This document shows, piece after piece, positions 25,631 through 33,322 of a stretch of DNA of 58,166 nucleotides. Source of the DNA: Lachnospiraceae bacterium. GTDB lineage: Bacteria; Bacillota; Clostridia; Lachnospirales; Lachnospiraceae. Position numbers and translations under genes: made by a program. The stretch spans positions 1-58,166 of the forward strand of contig JAIKXM010000031.1 of assembly GCA_024684085.1 (NCBI GenBank), in the 5' to 3' direction. The notes under the pieces are model-generated. The model was not told where the DNA came from. It made no database searches and worked only from the letters and a program-made list of their open reading frames with translations. How positions within the stretch are numbered: the stretch's first letter is position 1; every line of letters starts with the position of its first letter.

Positions 25631-26485
25631 TCATCTTAAAGGCATCCGACCTTTGACAACTCTGTCATTGCCCGAATAATCTCTGACAACTTCCACATCC
25701 TCATAACCTTTTTGTTCCATAAGGTCTCTCACCGCTTCGCCCTGATCGTAACCGATCTCGAAGAACAGCCAACCGCCTTTATTCAGATGCTTATCACTGT
25801 CGGCGATTATCCTTCTGTAGAATACAAGTCCGTCTTCATCCCCGTCCAGCGCAAGTCTTGGCTCATGATCTCTTACTTCCGGCATAAGTGTATCCACAAC
25901 GGCAGATGCGATATAGGGAGGATTGCTCACTATAATATCATATCCCGATCCGTCTTTCGGCATATCCGCCAAAGCTTCATACAGATCTCCTCTAAGGAAC
26001 CTGACATCGACTCCCTGAGCCTTGGCATTACGTCCGGCCACCTCTAATGCTTCCTCGGATATATCGGTTCCTGTTCCCAGGCATTCATGACTTAACCTTA
26101 TCAGACTGATGATGATGCATCCGCTTCCCGTACACAGATCCAGAATATTCATATTATCAAGCCCGAGACGCATTATCTCTTCCACCAGGATCTCGGTATC
26201 AGCTCTGGGAATGAGTACCGCTTCGTTCACTTCGAACTCAAGTCCCATGAACATCTGTCTGCCGGTTATATACTGAACAGGTATGTGATCAACCCTCTTA
26301 TCAAGACTGTCCTTAAATACCAGCATCTCTCTATCCGTAAGCAATATTTCTCCGTGAACAAATATATCATTCATTGACAGTGATGCCGCATGTTCGAGGA
26401 GCAGAAGACAATCCGTCCTCGCATCACTTTCTGACACGAGTGTCAGTTTTTCCATTCCGTAACGATACGCTTCACTTCTTGTCAT
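25631..26485 (-). CDS. prmC: release factor glutamine methyltransferase PrmC
   Basis: N5-methylates the GGQ glutamine of release factors. The 284-residue protein has the helical N-terminal recognition domain, [10 protein letters not shown], the SAM site [10 protein letters not shown] (about 114-123), and the glutamine-binding NPPY (188-191). It lies 5 bp after the DUF1385 gene and ends 11 bp before the chosen prfA start, the usual rpmE-DUF1385-prmC-prfA order of Clostridia. Confidence 0.97.
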   Translation of the reverse strand: MTRSEAYRYGMEKLTLVSESDARTDCLLLLEHAASLSMNDIFVHGEILLTDREMLVFKDSLDKRVDHIPVQYITGRQMFMGLEFEVNEAVLIPRADTEILVEEIMRLGLDNMNILDLCTGSGCIIISLIRLSHECLGTGTDISEEALEVAGRNAKAQGVDVRFLRGDLYEALADMPKDGSGYDIIVSNPPYIASAVVDTLMPEVRDHEPRLALDGDEDGLVFYRRIIADSDKHLNKGGWLFFEIGYDQGEAVRDLMEQKGYEDVEVVRDYSGNDRVVKGRMPLR

Positions 26486-26490
26486 CTGTC

Positions 26491-27594
26491 TTACTCTTTA
26501 TCGTCCGTATCCGGTTCCGATTCCGTATTTGCTTCCAAGTCTGCATTTACTTCTGCATTCACAGTTTCTTCAGCAGTCTCAAACTGTTCAGCACTTTCCG
26601 CTTCAACAGCACTTTCTGTCTCAACATCACTTTCTGCTTCTTCCTGCTTAGCCCTCTTAGTGAACTTCTCATCAATAAAAGCTCTCCAGTCAAAAACAGC
26701 CTCGACTGACTTGATGGCAACCTCTATCATCTGATCATCCGGTTCCTTGGTCGTCAGCTTCTGAAGAGCCGCTCCCGGAGCCGAGATTATCTTAAGCAGG
26801 ATATTATCACTGCGTCCTGCAAGCCTTATGATCTCATATGATATTCCCGCGATCACGGGTAATAACAGCAATCTGAACAATACTTTCAGTGCAGGATTCT
26901 CAACACTTATGAACATGAAGAGGATCACACTTACAACCATTACAAAGAGTAAGAAGCTTGTACCGCATCTCTTATGGAATCTCGAAGACTTCCTTACATT
27001 CTCAACGGTAAGCTCGTGACCTCTCTCGATACAGTTAATACACTTGTGCTCAGCGCCATGATACATATAGAGACGTCTGATATCCTTCATCATCGTAATC
27101 GATACGATATAGATAAGGAAGATTGCAAGTCTTATCACACCCTCTATAAGAGTCAGCAAAGAATTATTGCGGACATATCTCTCCAGGAATGTCGACAGGA
27201 AGTACGGAAGTACCATGAATATACCTATCGCCAATACCAAAGACGAGATCACCGTAATGGCCGAATACAGCTTCTCCTTCTTGATATCCTCCTCACGATC
27301 GTACTCAGTCTCATTCTGATCCTGATCATCCTCGTAAAAAGATGCTGAATAATTGAGTGCCCTCATTCCCAAGATAAGCGAATCCACCATATTGACAGCC
27401 CCTCTTATAAAAGGAACCTTGGCGATCTTCTTATCATGGAATATACCGTGGTATTCGGCAGTCTCGATATCTATCTCTCCATCCGGCTTCCTTACCGCAA
27501 CAGCGTACAGGTCTTTGTTCTTCATCATAACGCCTTCAAGAACTGCCTGTCCGCCTATACCGGAATTACATAATCTTCTACGCTTCTTAGCCAT
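26491..27594 (-). CDS. DUF1385 (YqhQ-like) membrane protein
   Basis: The 367-residue protein begins with the family-typical GIGGQAVLEGVMMK and has RGAVNMVDSLILGMRALNYSA, a run of membrane helices (about 110-170 and 210-250), and the conserved YHGAEHKCINCIERG and SRFHKRCGTSFLL segments, whose His and Cys residues suggest a metal site. The C-terminal 50 residues are an extra acidic tail (ESDVETESAVEAES...). Function unknown; the family is sometimes called a putative metal-dependent enzyme. It lies between rpmE and prmC. Confidence 0.9.
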   Translation of the reverse strand: MAKKRRRLCNSGIGGQAVLEGVMMKNKDLYAVAVRKPDGEIDIETAEYHGIFHDKKIAKVPFIRGAVNMVDSLILGMRALNYSASFYEDDQDQNETEYDREEDIKKEKLYSAITVISSLVLAIGIFMVLPYFLSTFLERYVRNNSLLTLIEGVIRLAIFLIYIVSITMMKDIRRLYMYHGAEHKCINCIERGHELTVENVRKSSRFHKRCGTSFLLFVMVVSVILFMFISVENPALKVLFRLLLLPVIAGISYEIIRLAGRSDNILLKIISAPGAALQKLTTKEPDDQMIEVAIKSVEAVFDWRAFIDEKFTKRAKQEEAESDVETESAVEAESAEQFETAEETVNAEVNADLEANTESEPDTDDKE

Positions 27595-27615
27595 AGTTCT
27601 CTCTTTCTATAAAAC

Positions 27616-27650
27616 AATAAGGTTGAAGTCGCATTGACCTCAACCTTATT
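27616..27650 (-). terminator. intrinsic terminator of rpmE
   Basis: Perfect 11-bp arms AATAAGGTTGA / TCAACCTTATT around a 13-nt loop, followed on the minus strand by GTTTTAT. It lies between rpmE and the DUF1385 gene, so downstream genes depend on read-through or a local promoter. Confidence 0.85.
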
Positions 27651-27660
27651 ATTGCATTTA

Positions 27661-27867
27661 TTAATTGCTCTGTACGCCGTACTTCTTGTTGAACTTGTCA
27701 ATACGTCCATCAGCTCTTGCAGACTTCTGCTGGCCTGTATAAAATGAATGGCACTTTGAGCAAACTTCTACGTGGATCTCAGGCTTTGTTGAACCTGTTA
27801 CAAATGTGTTACCGCAGTTACATGTAACTGTTGCCTGATAATATTCAGGATGGATTCCTTCTCTCAT
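27661..27867 (-). CDS. rpmE: 50S ribosomal protein L31 (zinc-binding form)
   Basis: A 68-residue large-subunit protein of the C+ type: cysteines at 16, 18, 36 and 39 (CNCG ... CSKCH) would bind zinc, unlike the zinc-free paralogue used in zinc starvation. The family start [10 protein letters not shown] and HSFYTGQQK are present. GAGGTGAGAAC precedes ATG 27867. Probably the first gene of the group ending with prfA, with its own terminator. Confidence 0.97.
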   Translation of the reverse strand: MREGIHPEYYQATVTCNCGNTFVTGSTKPEIHVEVCSKCHSFYTGQQKSARADGRIDKFNKKYGVQSN

Positions 27868-27937
27868 GTTCTCACCTCTCTATATTCATTATACGTTTAT
27901 GTTCTCATCCGCTTACTGTCTCTACAACAGCTTTCTT

Positions 27938-27966
27938 ATAATAACATAGAAAAATAATATATGCAA
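27938..27966 (-). promoter_or_regulatory. candidate promoter of rpmE
   Basis: Minus strand: TTGCAT (27961-27966), 17-bp spacer, TATTAT (27938-27943), about 70 bp upstream of rpmE. An overlapping TTGACT (27966-27971) could be an alternative -35. Confidence 0.5.
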
Positions 27967-28086
27967 GTCAAAAAATGAACAACTCAGAGTTTTTGTAACG
28001 GATCGAAAGCAAAACCATCATAATGATGGCAGTTTCACCTTAACTGGCACTCATTTTAATGGTTTAATGTATTTGGAGGGATTATA

Positions 28087-28170
28087 ATGATCAACGAATA
28101 CCACCGAATTATACGGCAAATTAAAAATGCGACTAATCCTGAATCCGCTTCCTTTTTAGTCGCATTCTAA
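28087..28170 (+). CDS. possible 27-residue small protein (weak)
   Basis: An ATG at 28087 has a near-perfect ribosome site (TTTGGAGGG, 7 nt) and reads 27 codons to TAA at 28168, giving MINEYHRIIRQIKNATNPES... . The second half lies on the arms of the rho terminator, and no convincing promoter is visible, so it may be a chance frame. The 28171-28264 and 27972-28086 flanks hold nothing else except a small CCATCA/TGATGG hairpin near 28015. Confidence 0.25.
   Translation: MINEYHRIIRQIKNATNPESASFLVAF
28126..28166 (-). terminator. intrinsic terminator of rho
   Basis: Perfect 11-bp arms AATGCGACTAA / TTAGTCGCATT (28126-28136 and 28156-28166) around a 19-nt loop. On the minus strand it is followed by TTTAATTT. 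It lies about 100 bp past the rho stop. Confidence 0.75.
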
Positions 28171-28264
28171 TATCTCTTATATATTTACGTGTACATACAT
28201 CTTCCGTTCAAAAGATCACACCGCTTTGAATGACACTAAAACCCCGTCCCCAAGTGTCATGCCA

Positions 28265-29590
28265 TCAGAAGATCGCGCCGCTTTTCAGAATATCCCTAAC
28301 GAACTCTCTGTTGCTCTTAGCTCTGTAGAATCTGTTAATGATATCATCGGCACATTCCTCGGCTCTGCTGCCGCTGAATGCCCTTCTGATCCTGTTGGTA
28401 GCCTCAATCTCATCGGCGGTCAGGAGCTTATCGTCTCTTCTTGTACCCGACTTAAGGATATCGATAGCAGGGAATATCCTGCGTTCTGACAGCTTACGGT
28501 CAAGAACGATCTCCATATTACCTGTTCCCTTGAACTCCTCGTAGACCACATCATCCATCTTGCTTCCGGTCTCTACAAGCGCCGTTGCAAGAATAGTGAT
28601 ACTTCCGCCCTCTCTCATATTACGTGCAGCACCGAAGAACTTCTTCGGCATATGAAGAGCCGCAGGATCAAGACCGCCCGAAAGAGTCCTGCCCGAAGGC
28701 TGTACGATCAGGTTATATGCTCTCGTAAGTCTTGTAATACTGTCCAGGAGGATCACAACATCCTTCTTATGCTCAACAAGTCTCTTCGCTCTCTCGAGCA
28801 CCATCTCGGATACTCGCTTATGATGATCGGGAAGCTCATCGAATGTCGAGTAGATCACTTCAACATTACTTCCCTTAATTGACTCCTTGATATCGGTAAC
28901 TTCCTCAGGTCTCTCATCTATGAGCAGGATGATCAGATGAACCTCTTTGTTATTGGTGAGCACTGACTTAGCCACTTCCTTAAGAAGCGTTGTCTTACCT
29001 GCCTTAGGCGGAGATACGATCATACCTCTCTGCCCCTTACCCACGGGACACATTATATCCATGACTCTCATCGCAACGCTCGAATCAAGTGTCTCAAGTC
29101 TTAACTTCTCCTCGGGGAAGATCGGTGTCATATCCTCAAAGTTGTACCTTCTTGCCGCTATCTCAGGCTTATAACCGTTGATAGTACTTAAAAATAATAG
29201 GGCACTGAATTTCTCGTTAGGATTCTTGATCCTCGTATTGCCCGCAACAACATCACCGGTCTTAAGTCCGAATCTTCTGATCTGACTCGGAGCCACATAT
29301 ACATCATTGTCACCGGGCATATAATTATCGCTTCTAAGGAAACCGAAGCCATCCGGCATAACTTCCAGAATACCCTCAACACAGATCCCACTGTCAAGAT
29401 CCTTGAGGCTCTCTGCCTTCTCCTTATCCTTGGCTTCCTTCTCCTGCTTCTCGGCATTCTCCTTCTCATCAAGCGCCAGCATAGCCTCAACGACATCTGC
29501 CTTCTTCATTGACGAAGTTATGGTAATACCTCTTGATCTGGCAAGATCCTTAAGAACGGAAACCGCCAGAGATTCATACTTTTCTCTCAT
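28265..29590 (-). CDS. rho: transcription termination factor Rho
   Basis: Hexameric RNA helicase that ends transcription. The 441-residue protein has the N-terminal Rho fold (about 1-45, [12 protein letters not shown]), a Lys/Glu-rich connector (about 45-65), the cold-shock-like RNA-binding domain ([27 protein letters not shown]), and the ATPase core with [13 protein letters not shown] (Walker A), [11 protein letters not shown] and [13 protein letters not shown] (Walker B), and [20 protein letters not shown]. All key motifs are intact. It has its own promoter and terminator. Confidence 0.97.
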   Translation of the reverse strand: MREKYESLAVSVLKDLARSRGITITSSMKKADVVEAMLALDEKENAEKQEKEAKDKEKAESLKDLDSGICVEGILEVMPDGFGFLRSDNYMPGDNDVYVAPSQIRRFGLKTGDVVAGNTRIKNPNEKFSALLFLSTINGYKPEIAARRYNFEDMTPIFPEEKLRLETLDSSVAMRVMDIMCPVGKGQRGMIVSPPKAGKTTLLKEVAKSVLTNNKEVHLIILLIDERPEEVTDIKESIKGSNVEVIYSTFDELPDHHKRVSEMVLERAKRLVEHKKDVVILLDSITRLTRAYNLIVQPSGRTLSGGLDPAALHMPKKFFGAARNMREGGSITILATALVETGSKMDDVVYEEFKGTGNMEIVLDRKLSERRIFPAIDILKSGTRRDDKLLTADEIEATNRIRRAFSGSRAEECADDIINRFYRAKSNREFVRDILKSGAIF

Positions 29591-29691
29591 ACTATATCTA
29601 ATACCTCCGTAATACTGATACTTAAAAAATGGGATCTATTATCGAATGATAACCGACTTGTACTGTATTGTGACTTTCTGTAAAGATGACT

Positions 29692-29721
29692 ATATTATAC
29701 AGCAACTTATTTTTTTGTAAA
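29692..29721 (-). promoter_or_regulatory. promoter of rho
   Basis: Minus strand: -35 TTTACA (29716-29721), 18-bp spacer, -10 TAATAT (29692-29697). The leader is about 95 nt. A short mobile-element copy begins 38 bp upstream of the -35. Confidence 0.6.
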
Positions 29722-29759
29722 TACAAAAACGTAAGATGATTATTAAAAAAAACGAAACT

Positions 29760-29828
29760 GTTACTGTTCAAAGGTGTCTGTTCGCTACAGGAAATATATT
29801 CACAAAAACATTGGGTGTGAACAGTAAC
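29760..29828 (+). mobile_element. MITE-like element, copy 4 (69-bp internally deleted form)
   Basis: It keeps both outer ends (GTTACTGTTCA ... TGTGAACAGTAAC) and one inner arm (CTACAGGAAATATATTCAC) but lacks the roughly 75-bp core and the second inner arm. Flanks are ACGAAACT and ACAAAACT, an 8-bp target duplication with one mismatch. Its left arm resembles the reverse complement of the right arm of copies 1-3. It sits between the malic enzyme terminator and the rho promoter. Confidence 0.85.
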
Positions 29829-29862
29829 ACAAAACTCTGATGACAGGCATGCCCTGCCCTTA

Positions 29863-29900
29863 ATAAAGGCACGACCGAACACCTCCGGCCATGCCTTTAT
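29863..29900 (-). terminator. terminator hairpin of the malic enzyme gene
   Basis: A 15-bp stem with two G-T wobbles (ATAAAGGCATGGCCG / CGGTCGTGCCTTTAT, minus strand) and an 8-nt loop; the T-run after it is weak. It starts 7 bp past the stop. Confidence 0.7.
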
Positions 29901-29907
29901 CTCAATC

Positions 29908-31056
29908 TTATATAAGAGCCTTAACAGCTGCCGCCACAGTATCGGCAACTCTGGGATCAAAAGCCGCAGGCATAATGAAGTCCTCATTAAGTTCTTCATC
30001 GGATACCAAAGATGCGATAGCCTCTGCTGCCGCAAGCTTCATATCTTCCGTGATCTGACGTGCTCTTCCCTCAAGCGCACCCTTGAATATACCGGGGAAA
30101 GCAACAACGTTATTGATCTGATTAGGGAAGTCCGAACGGCCCGTTCCCACGATACGTGCACCTGCTGCCTTGGCTACGTCCGGCATGATCTCCGGAACGG
30201 GGTTGCTCATTGCGAAGACGATAGGGTCAGTCGCCATAGTTTTTACCATATCGGCTGTAAGTGTGTCGGGAGCAGATACTCCGACGAAGATATCCGCATT
30301 CTTAATAACATCTGCAAGAGAGCCCTTCTCATCGTTAGGGTTGGACAGTTCAAGCATCTCCTTCTTGGAAGAATTAAGGTTGGTACGATCGGAAGCGATG
30401 GCACCTGTTCTGTCGCAGAGGATAAGATTCTTGAAACCGTATCTCATAAGGAGCTTGCTGATAGCCACGCCGGCACTTCCCGCACCGTTGACTACGACCT
30501 TACACTCCGCCTTGTCCTTCTTGATTATCTTAAGGGCATTGATGGTAGCGGCAAGAACTACGATAGCCGTGCCGTGCTGATCATCATGGAATACGGGAAT
30601 ATCAAGAGTTGCCTTCAATCTCTCTTCTATTTCAAAACATCTGGGAGCTGAGATATCCTCAAGATTGATACCTCCGAAACCGGGCGCAAGATATGTCACA
30701 GCCTTGATTATCTCCTCAGTATCCTGTGTATCAAGACAGATGGGAACAGCATTAACGCCGCCGAACTCCTTGAAGAGAACAGCCTTACCTTCCATAACGG
30801 GCATGGCAGCATGAGGTCCGATATTGCCAAGACCCAGAACCGCACTTCCGTCGGATACTACAGCGATGGTATTGGCTTTCATTGTATATTTGTAAGCCAG
30901 TTCCTTATCTTCTGCAATTACCTTACAGGGTTCTGCTACACCCGGTGTATATGCAAGAGCCAGATCCTCTCTGGACTTAACCTTAGACTTGGCTACTGTC
31001 TCGATCTTACCCTGCCACTGCTCATGAAGCTGCATTGCTAATTCTGCTGTTGTCAT
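29908..31056 (-). CDS. malic enzyme (oxaloacetate-decarboxylating malate dehydrogenase)
   Basis: Oxidatively decarboxylates malate to pyruvate with NAD or NADP. The 382-residue short bacterial form shows the tyrosine/proline motif LALAYTPGVAEPC, DGSAVLGLGNIGPHAAMPVMEGKA, the catalytic and metal-binding GINLEDISAPRCFEIEE and VFHDDQHGTA, and the dinucleotide fold VVNGAGSAGVAIS. Cofactor preference cannot be read with confidence. GGAGAG precedes ATG 31056, and a strong promoter is at 31137-31164. It is a single-gene unit. Confidence 0.95.
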   Translation of the reverse strand: MTTAELAMQLHEQWQGKIETVAKSKVKSREDLALAYTPGVAEPCKVIAEDKELAYKYTMKANTIAVVSDGSAVLGLGNIGPHAAMPVMEGKAVLFKEFGGVNAVPICLDTQDTEEIIKAVTYLAPGFGGINLEDISAPRCFEIEERLKATLDIPVFHDDQHGTAIVVLAATINALKIIKKDKAECKVVVNGAGSAGVAISKLLMRYGFKNLILCDRTGAIASDRTNLNSSKKEMLELSNPNDEKGSLADVIKNADIFVGVSAPDTLTADMVKTMATDPIVFAMSNPVPEIMPDVAKAAGARIVGTGRSDFPNQINNVVAFPGIFKGALEGRARQITEDMKLAAAEAIASLVSDEELNEDFIMPAAFDPRVADTVAAAVKALI

Positions 31057-31136
31057 CTTATCTCTCCTCTGTTCTTATATTCTTTCATACTAATAGTAAT
31101 TACATCCCGGATCATTGACCTTTGGACTCAAACATC

Positions 31137-31164
31137 ATTATATATATTAATCCCAAATTGTCAA
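31137..31164 (-). promoter_or_regulatory. sigma-A promoter of the malic enzyme gene
   Basis: Minus strand: -35 TTGACA (31159-31164), 16-bp spacer, -10 TATAAT (31137-31142). Confidence 0.85.
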
Positions 31165-31260
31165 TTTTGTGATCGTCTTTTATTCTCCCGGTCGGCATCC
31201 TTCTATTACAGAATGCTTCCCTTCTTAGATATCTATTGTCTTTTGTCGACTTCGGCCTCA

Positions 31261-31436
31261 CTTACTTTTCGTATTCGTTCGGCGCAGCTCTGTCTTCGGC
31301 CTCGCTTACTTTTCGTATTCGCCCGGCCTAACTCTGTCTCATGCCACGCTTACTTTTCGTATTCGCCCGGCCTAACTCTGTCTCAGGCCCCGCTTACTTT
31401 TCGTATTCGCCCGGCCTAACTCTGTCTCAGGCCCCG
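31261..31436. repeat. 44-bp tandem array downstream of rarA
   Basis: Four units of exactly 44 bp (starts 31261, 31305, 31349, 31393), each opening CTTACTTTTCGTATTCG. Units 3 and 4 are nearly identical, while unit 1 is the most diverged. The linking TCGGCCTCGCTT block also occurs in the last codons of rarA (about 31470-31490). The frames across it are repeat artefacts (repeated LLFVFARPNSVS-like peptides). Confidence 0.9.
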
Positions 31437-31460
31437 CTTCGGCCTTCGTCTGATTTTTCT

Positions 31461-32801
31461 TTACTCTTTAGATGTTCCTTCGGCCTCGCTTTTGATCCGC
31501 TTCATATGCTCGGCGATCTTCTTCTCATAGCCGTTGTCGGACGGCTTATAGAACTCTTTACCGTCAAGTTCGTATGGCAGATACTGCTGTTTGACATAAT
31601 GATTCGGATAATCATGCGCATACTTATATCCTGTTCCGTGTCCCAATTTCGCTGCTCCTTTGTAATGTGCATCCTGCAGATGCGGCGGAACGGGAAGTGA
31701 ACCCGTATTCCTCACGGCATCCATTGCTTCATATATACCGCATGAAGAATTGCTCTTTGGTGCAGTAGCCACATAAGTGACCGCCTGAGACAGGATCAGC
31801 TGAGATTCCGGCATTCCTATACGCTCAACGGCCTGCGCCGCCGCGACAGCCACCACAAGCGCCTGAGGATCGGCATTGCCCACATCCTCAGATGCACATA
31901 TCATTATCCTTCTTGCGATGAACCTGACATCCTCACCCGCGTACAACATCTTGGCCAGATAATAAAGAGCGGCATCCGGATCAGACCCTCTCATACTCTT
32001 GATAAATGCGGAGATCGTATCATAATGATTATCCCCGTCCTTATCGAATCTGACTACCCGTTTCTGAATGCACTCTTCGATCACGGGCAGTGTGATATGA
32101 ATCTTACCGTCTTCGGACTTATCGGTAGTCATCACGGCAAGTTCAATGGCATTAAGCGCATGTCTTGCATCTCCGCCCGATATATCGGCAAGGGCATCCA
32201 GTGCTTCATCGGTTATTTCCGCACCATATATACCAAGACCTCTTTCGCTATCGGTAAGCGCCCTTCCTATCAGTTCTTTGATATCACCCACCGACAAAGG
32301 CTTCAGCTCGAAGATCATCGACCTTGAGATCAAAGCTCCGTTGACCTCGAAATAAGGATTCTCCGTTGTTGCTCCGATCAGGATAATGGTCCCATCTTCC
32401 ACAAACGGAAGCAGATAATCCTGCTGCCCCTTGTTGAACCTGTGTATCTCATCCACGAAGAGGATAGTCCGCTTTCCGTACATCCCCAAAGCATCCTTGG
32501 CGGCAGTCACGACTTCTTCCATGTCCTTCTTGCCCGCCATGGTAGCGTTGATCTGCTTGAACTCCGAACTGGTAGTTCCCGCGATGACCTTGGCAAGCGT
32601 AGTCTTACCGGTTCCGGGCGGTCCGTAAAAGATCAGACTGCTTAACTTATCAGCCCTTATGGCTCTGTACAGAAGCTTGTCCCGACCGATTATATGCTGT
32701 TGTCCCACAACCTCATCAAGGGTACGCGGTCTTAATCTTGCCGCCAGCGGTGATTCCTTCTCCTTGGCGGTATTCCTCATATACTCGAACAAATCCATCA
32801 T
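31461..32801 (-). CDS. rarA: replication-associated recombination ATPase RarA (MgsA)
   Basis: AAA+ clamp-loader-like ATPase acting at stalled replication forks. The 446-residue protein has LAARLRPRTLDEVVGQQHIIG, Walker A FYGPPGTGKTTLA, Walker B ILFVDEIHRFNKGQQD, sensor GATTENPYFEVN, SGGDARHALNAIE, and the C-terminal tetramerisation segment ending in LPYELDGKEFYKP. ATG 32801 (or 32798) follows AAGGA; the longer frame starts at TTG. It is 8 bp after the DUF4250-like gene and co-transcribed with it. Confidence 0.96.
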   Translation of the reverse strand: MMDLFEYMRNTAKEKESPLAARLRPRTLDEVVGQQHIIGRDKLLYRAIRADKLSSLIFYGPPGTGKTTLAKVIAGTTSSEFKQINATMAGKKDMEEVVTAAKDALGMYGKRTILFVDEIHRFNKGQQDYLLPFVEDGTIILIGATTENPYFEVNGALISRSMIFELKPLSVGDIKELIGRALTDSERGLGIYGAEITDEALDALADISGGDARHALNAIELAVMTTDKSEDGKIHITLPVIEECIQKRVVRFDKDGDNHYDTISAFIKSMRGSDPDAALYYLAKMLYAGEDVRFIARRIMICASEDVGNADPQALVVAVAAAQAVERIGMPESQLILSQAVTYVATAPKSNSSCGIYEAMDAVRNTGSLPVPPHLQDAHYKGAAKLGHGTGYKYAHDYPNHYVKQQYLPYELDGKEFYKPSDNGYEKKIAEHMKRIKSEAEGTSKE

Positions 32802-32809
32802 CAATTTCC

Positions 32810-32983
32810 TTATTTGAACTGATTAACCGACTGATTATAAGAATATCCTATCCCTTTCAGAATAGCAACGATCTCTGTCTTATCAAGATCAAGGCCTTCG
32901 CACAACTTATCAAGATCGGAATACTCATCCCTCAGCTTCGTATTCACGAAACTGAGTAACATCACAGGATCATTAGGTACCAT
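32810..32983 (-). CDS. DUF4250-like small protein
   Basis: A 57-residue protein, MVPNDPVMLLSFVNTKLRDE..., predicted helical, of a small family common in Firmicutes (DUF4250); function unknown. ATG 32983 has GGGAGG seven bases upstream; two earlier in-frame starts lie within or next to that site. It leads rarA by 8 bp and has its own extended -10 promoter. Confidence 0.82.
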   Translation of the reverse strand: MVPNDPVMLLSFVNTKLRDEYSDLDKLCEGLDLDKTEIVAILKGIGYSYNQSVNQFK

Positions 32984-33027
32984 CATCAATCCTCCCACTC
33001 ATCTTACTCTATCTGCAAACCAATGCT

Positions 33028-33033
33028 ATTATA
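33028..33033 (-). promoter_or_regulatory. extended -10 promoter for DUF4250-rarA
   Basis: Minus strand TGCTATAAT: a consensus TATAAT preceded by the TG extension; no good -35 at the usual distance. Start site near 33021. Confidence 0.55.
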
Positions 33034-33119
33034 GCATACAAACACCCGCAGTTTCATATGTCAGTTTATTCACTTTTTTATGGAAAAATATATTATAATT
33101 GACTTATGATCCGGGCTTG

Positions 33120-33300
33120 ATGCTAAGACGATCCTCGGCGGATCATGAAGAAGGATGTTCTTGATCGATCCATGACCATTAAGACATTATGATATTTGCC
33201 GATCTTTCACAGATCATGAAACAGGGTGATCTTTCATAGATCACGAAGCGGGATGTTCTTCATGGATCCATAACAGAACATTATAGATATGTTGCATATT
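33120..33300 (+). repeat. degenerate GATC-hairpin repeats in the leader of the ClC-family gene
   Basis: Two adjacent 27-bp units (33201-33227 and 33228-33254) begin GATCTTTCA and contain small GATC...GATC inverted repeats. Looser relatives (GGATGTTCTTGATCGATCC, GGATGTTCTTCATGGATCC) flank them. The stretch fills most of the 324-bp gap before the plus-strand gene. I see no known riboswitch here. Confidence 0.65.
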
Positions 33301-33322
33301 GTAATAATAGTGAGGGGAGCCT

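Noticed and set aside
31213..31700. Plus-strand open frames with repeated LLFVFARPNSVS-like peptide
   Set aside because: They are translations of the 44-bp tandem array and of the antisense of rarA; no ribosome site or conserved domain.
33120..33322. Fluoride riboswitch upstream of the ClC-family gene
   Set aside because: I looked for the conserved crcB-motif blocks and did not find them; the leader consists of GATC repeats instead.
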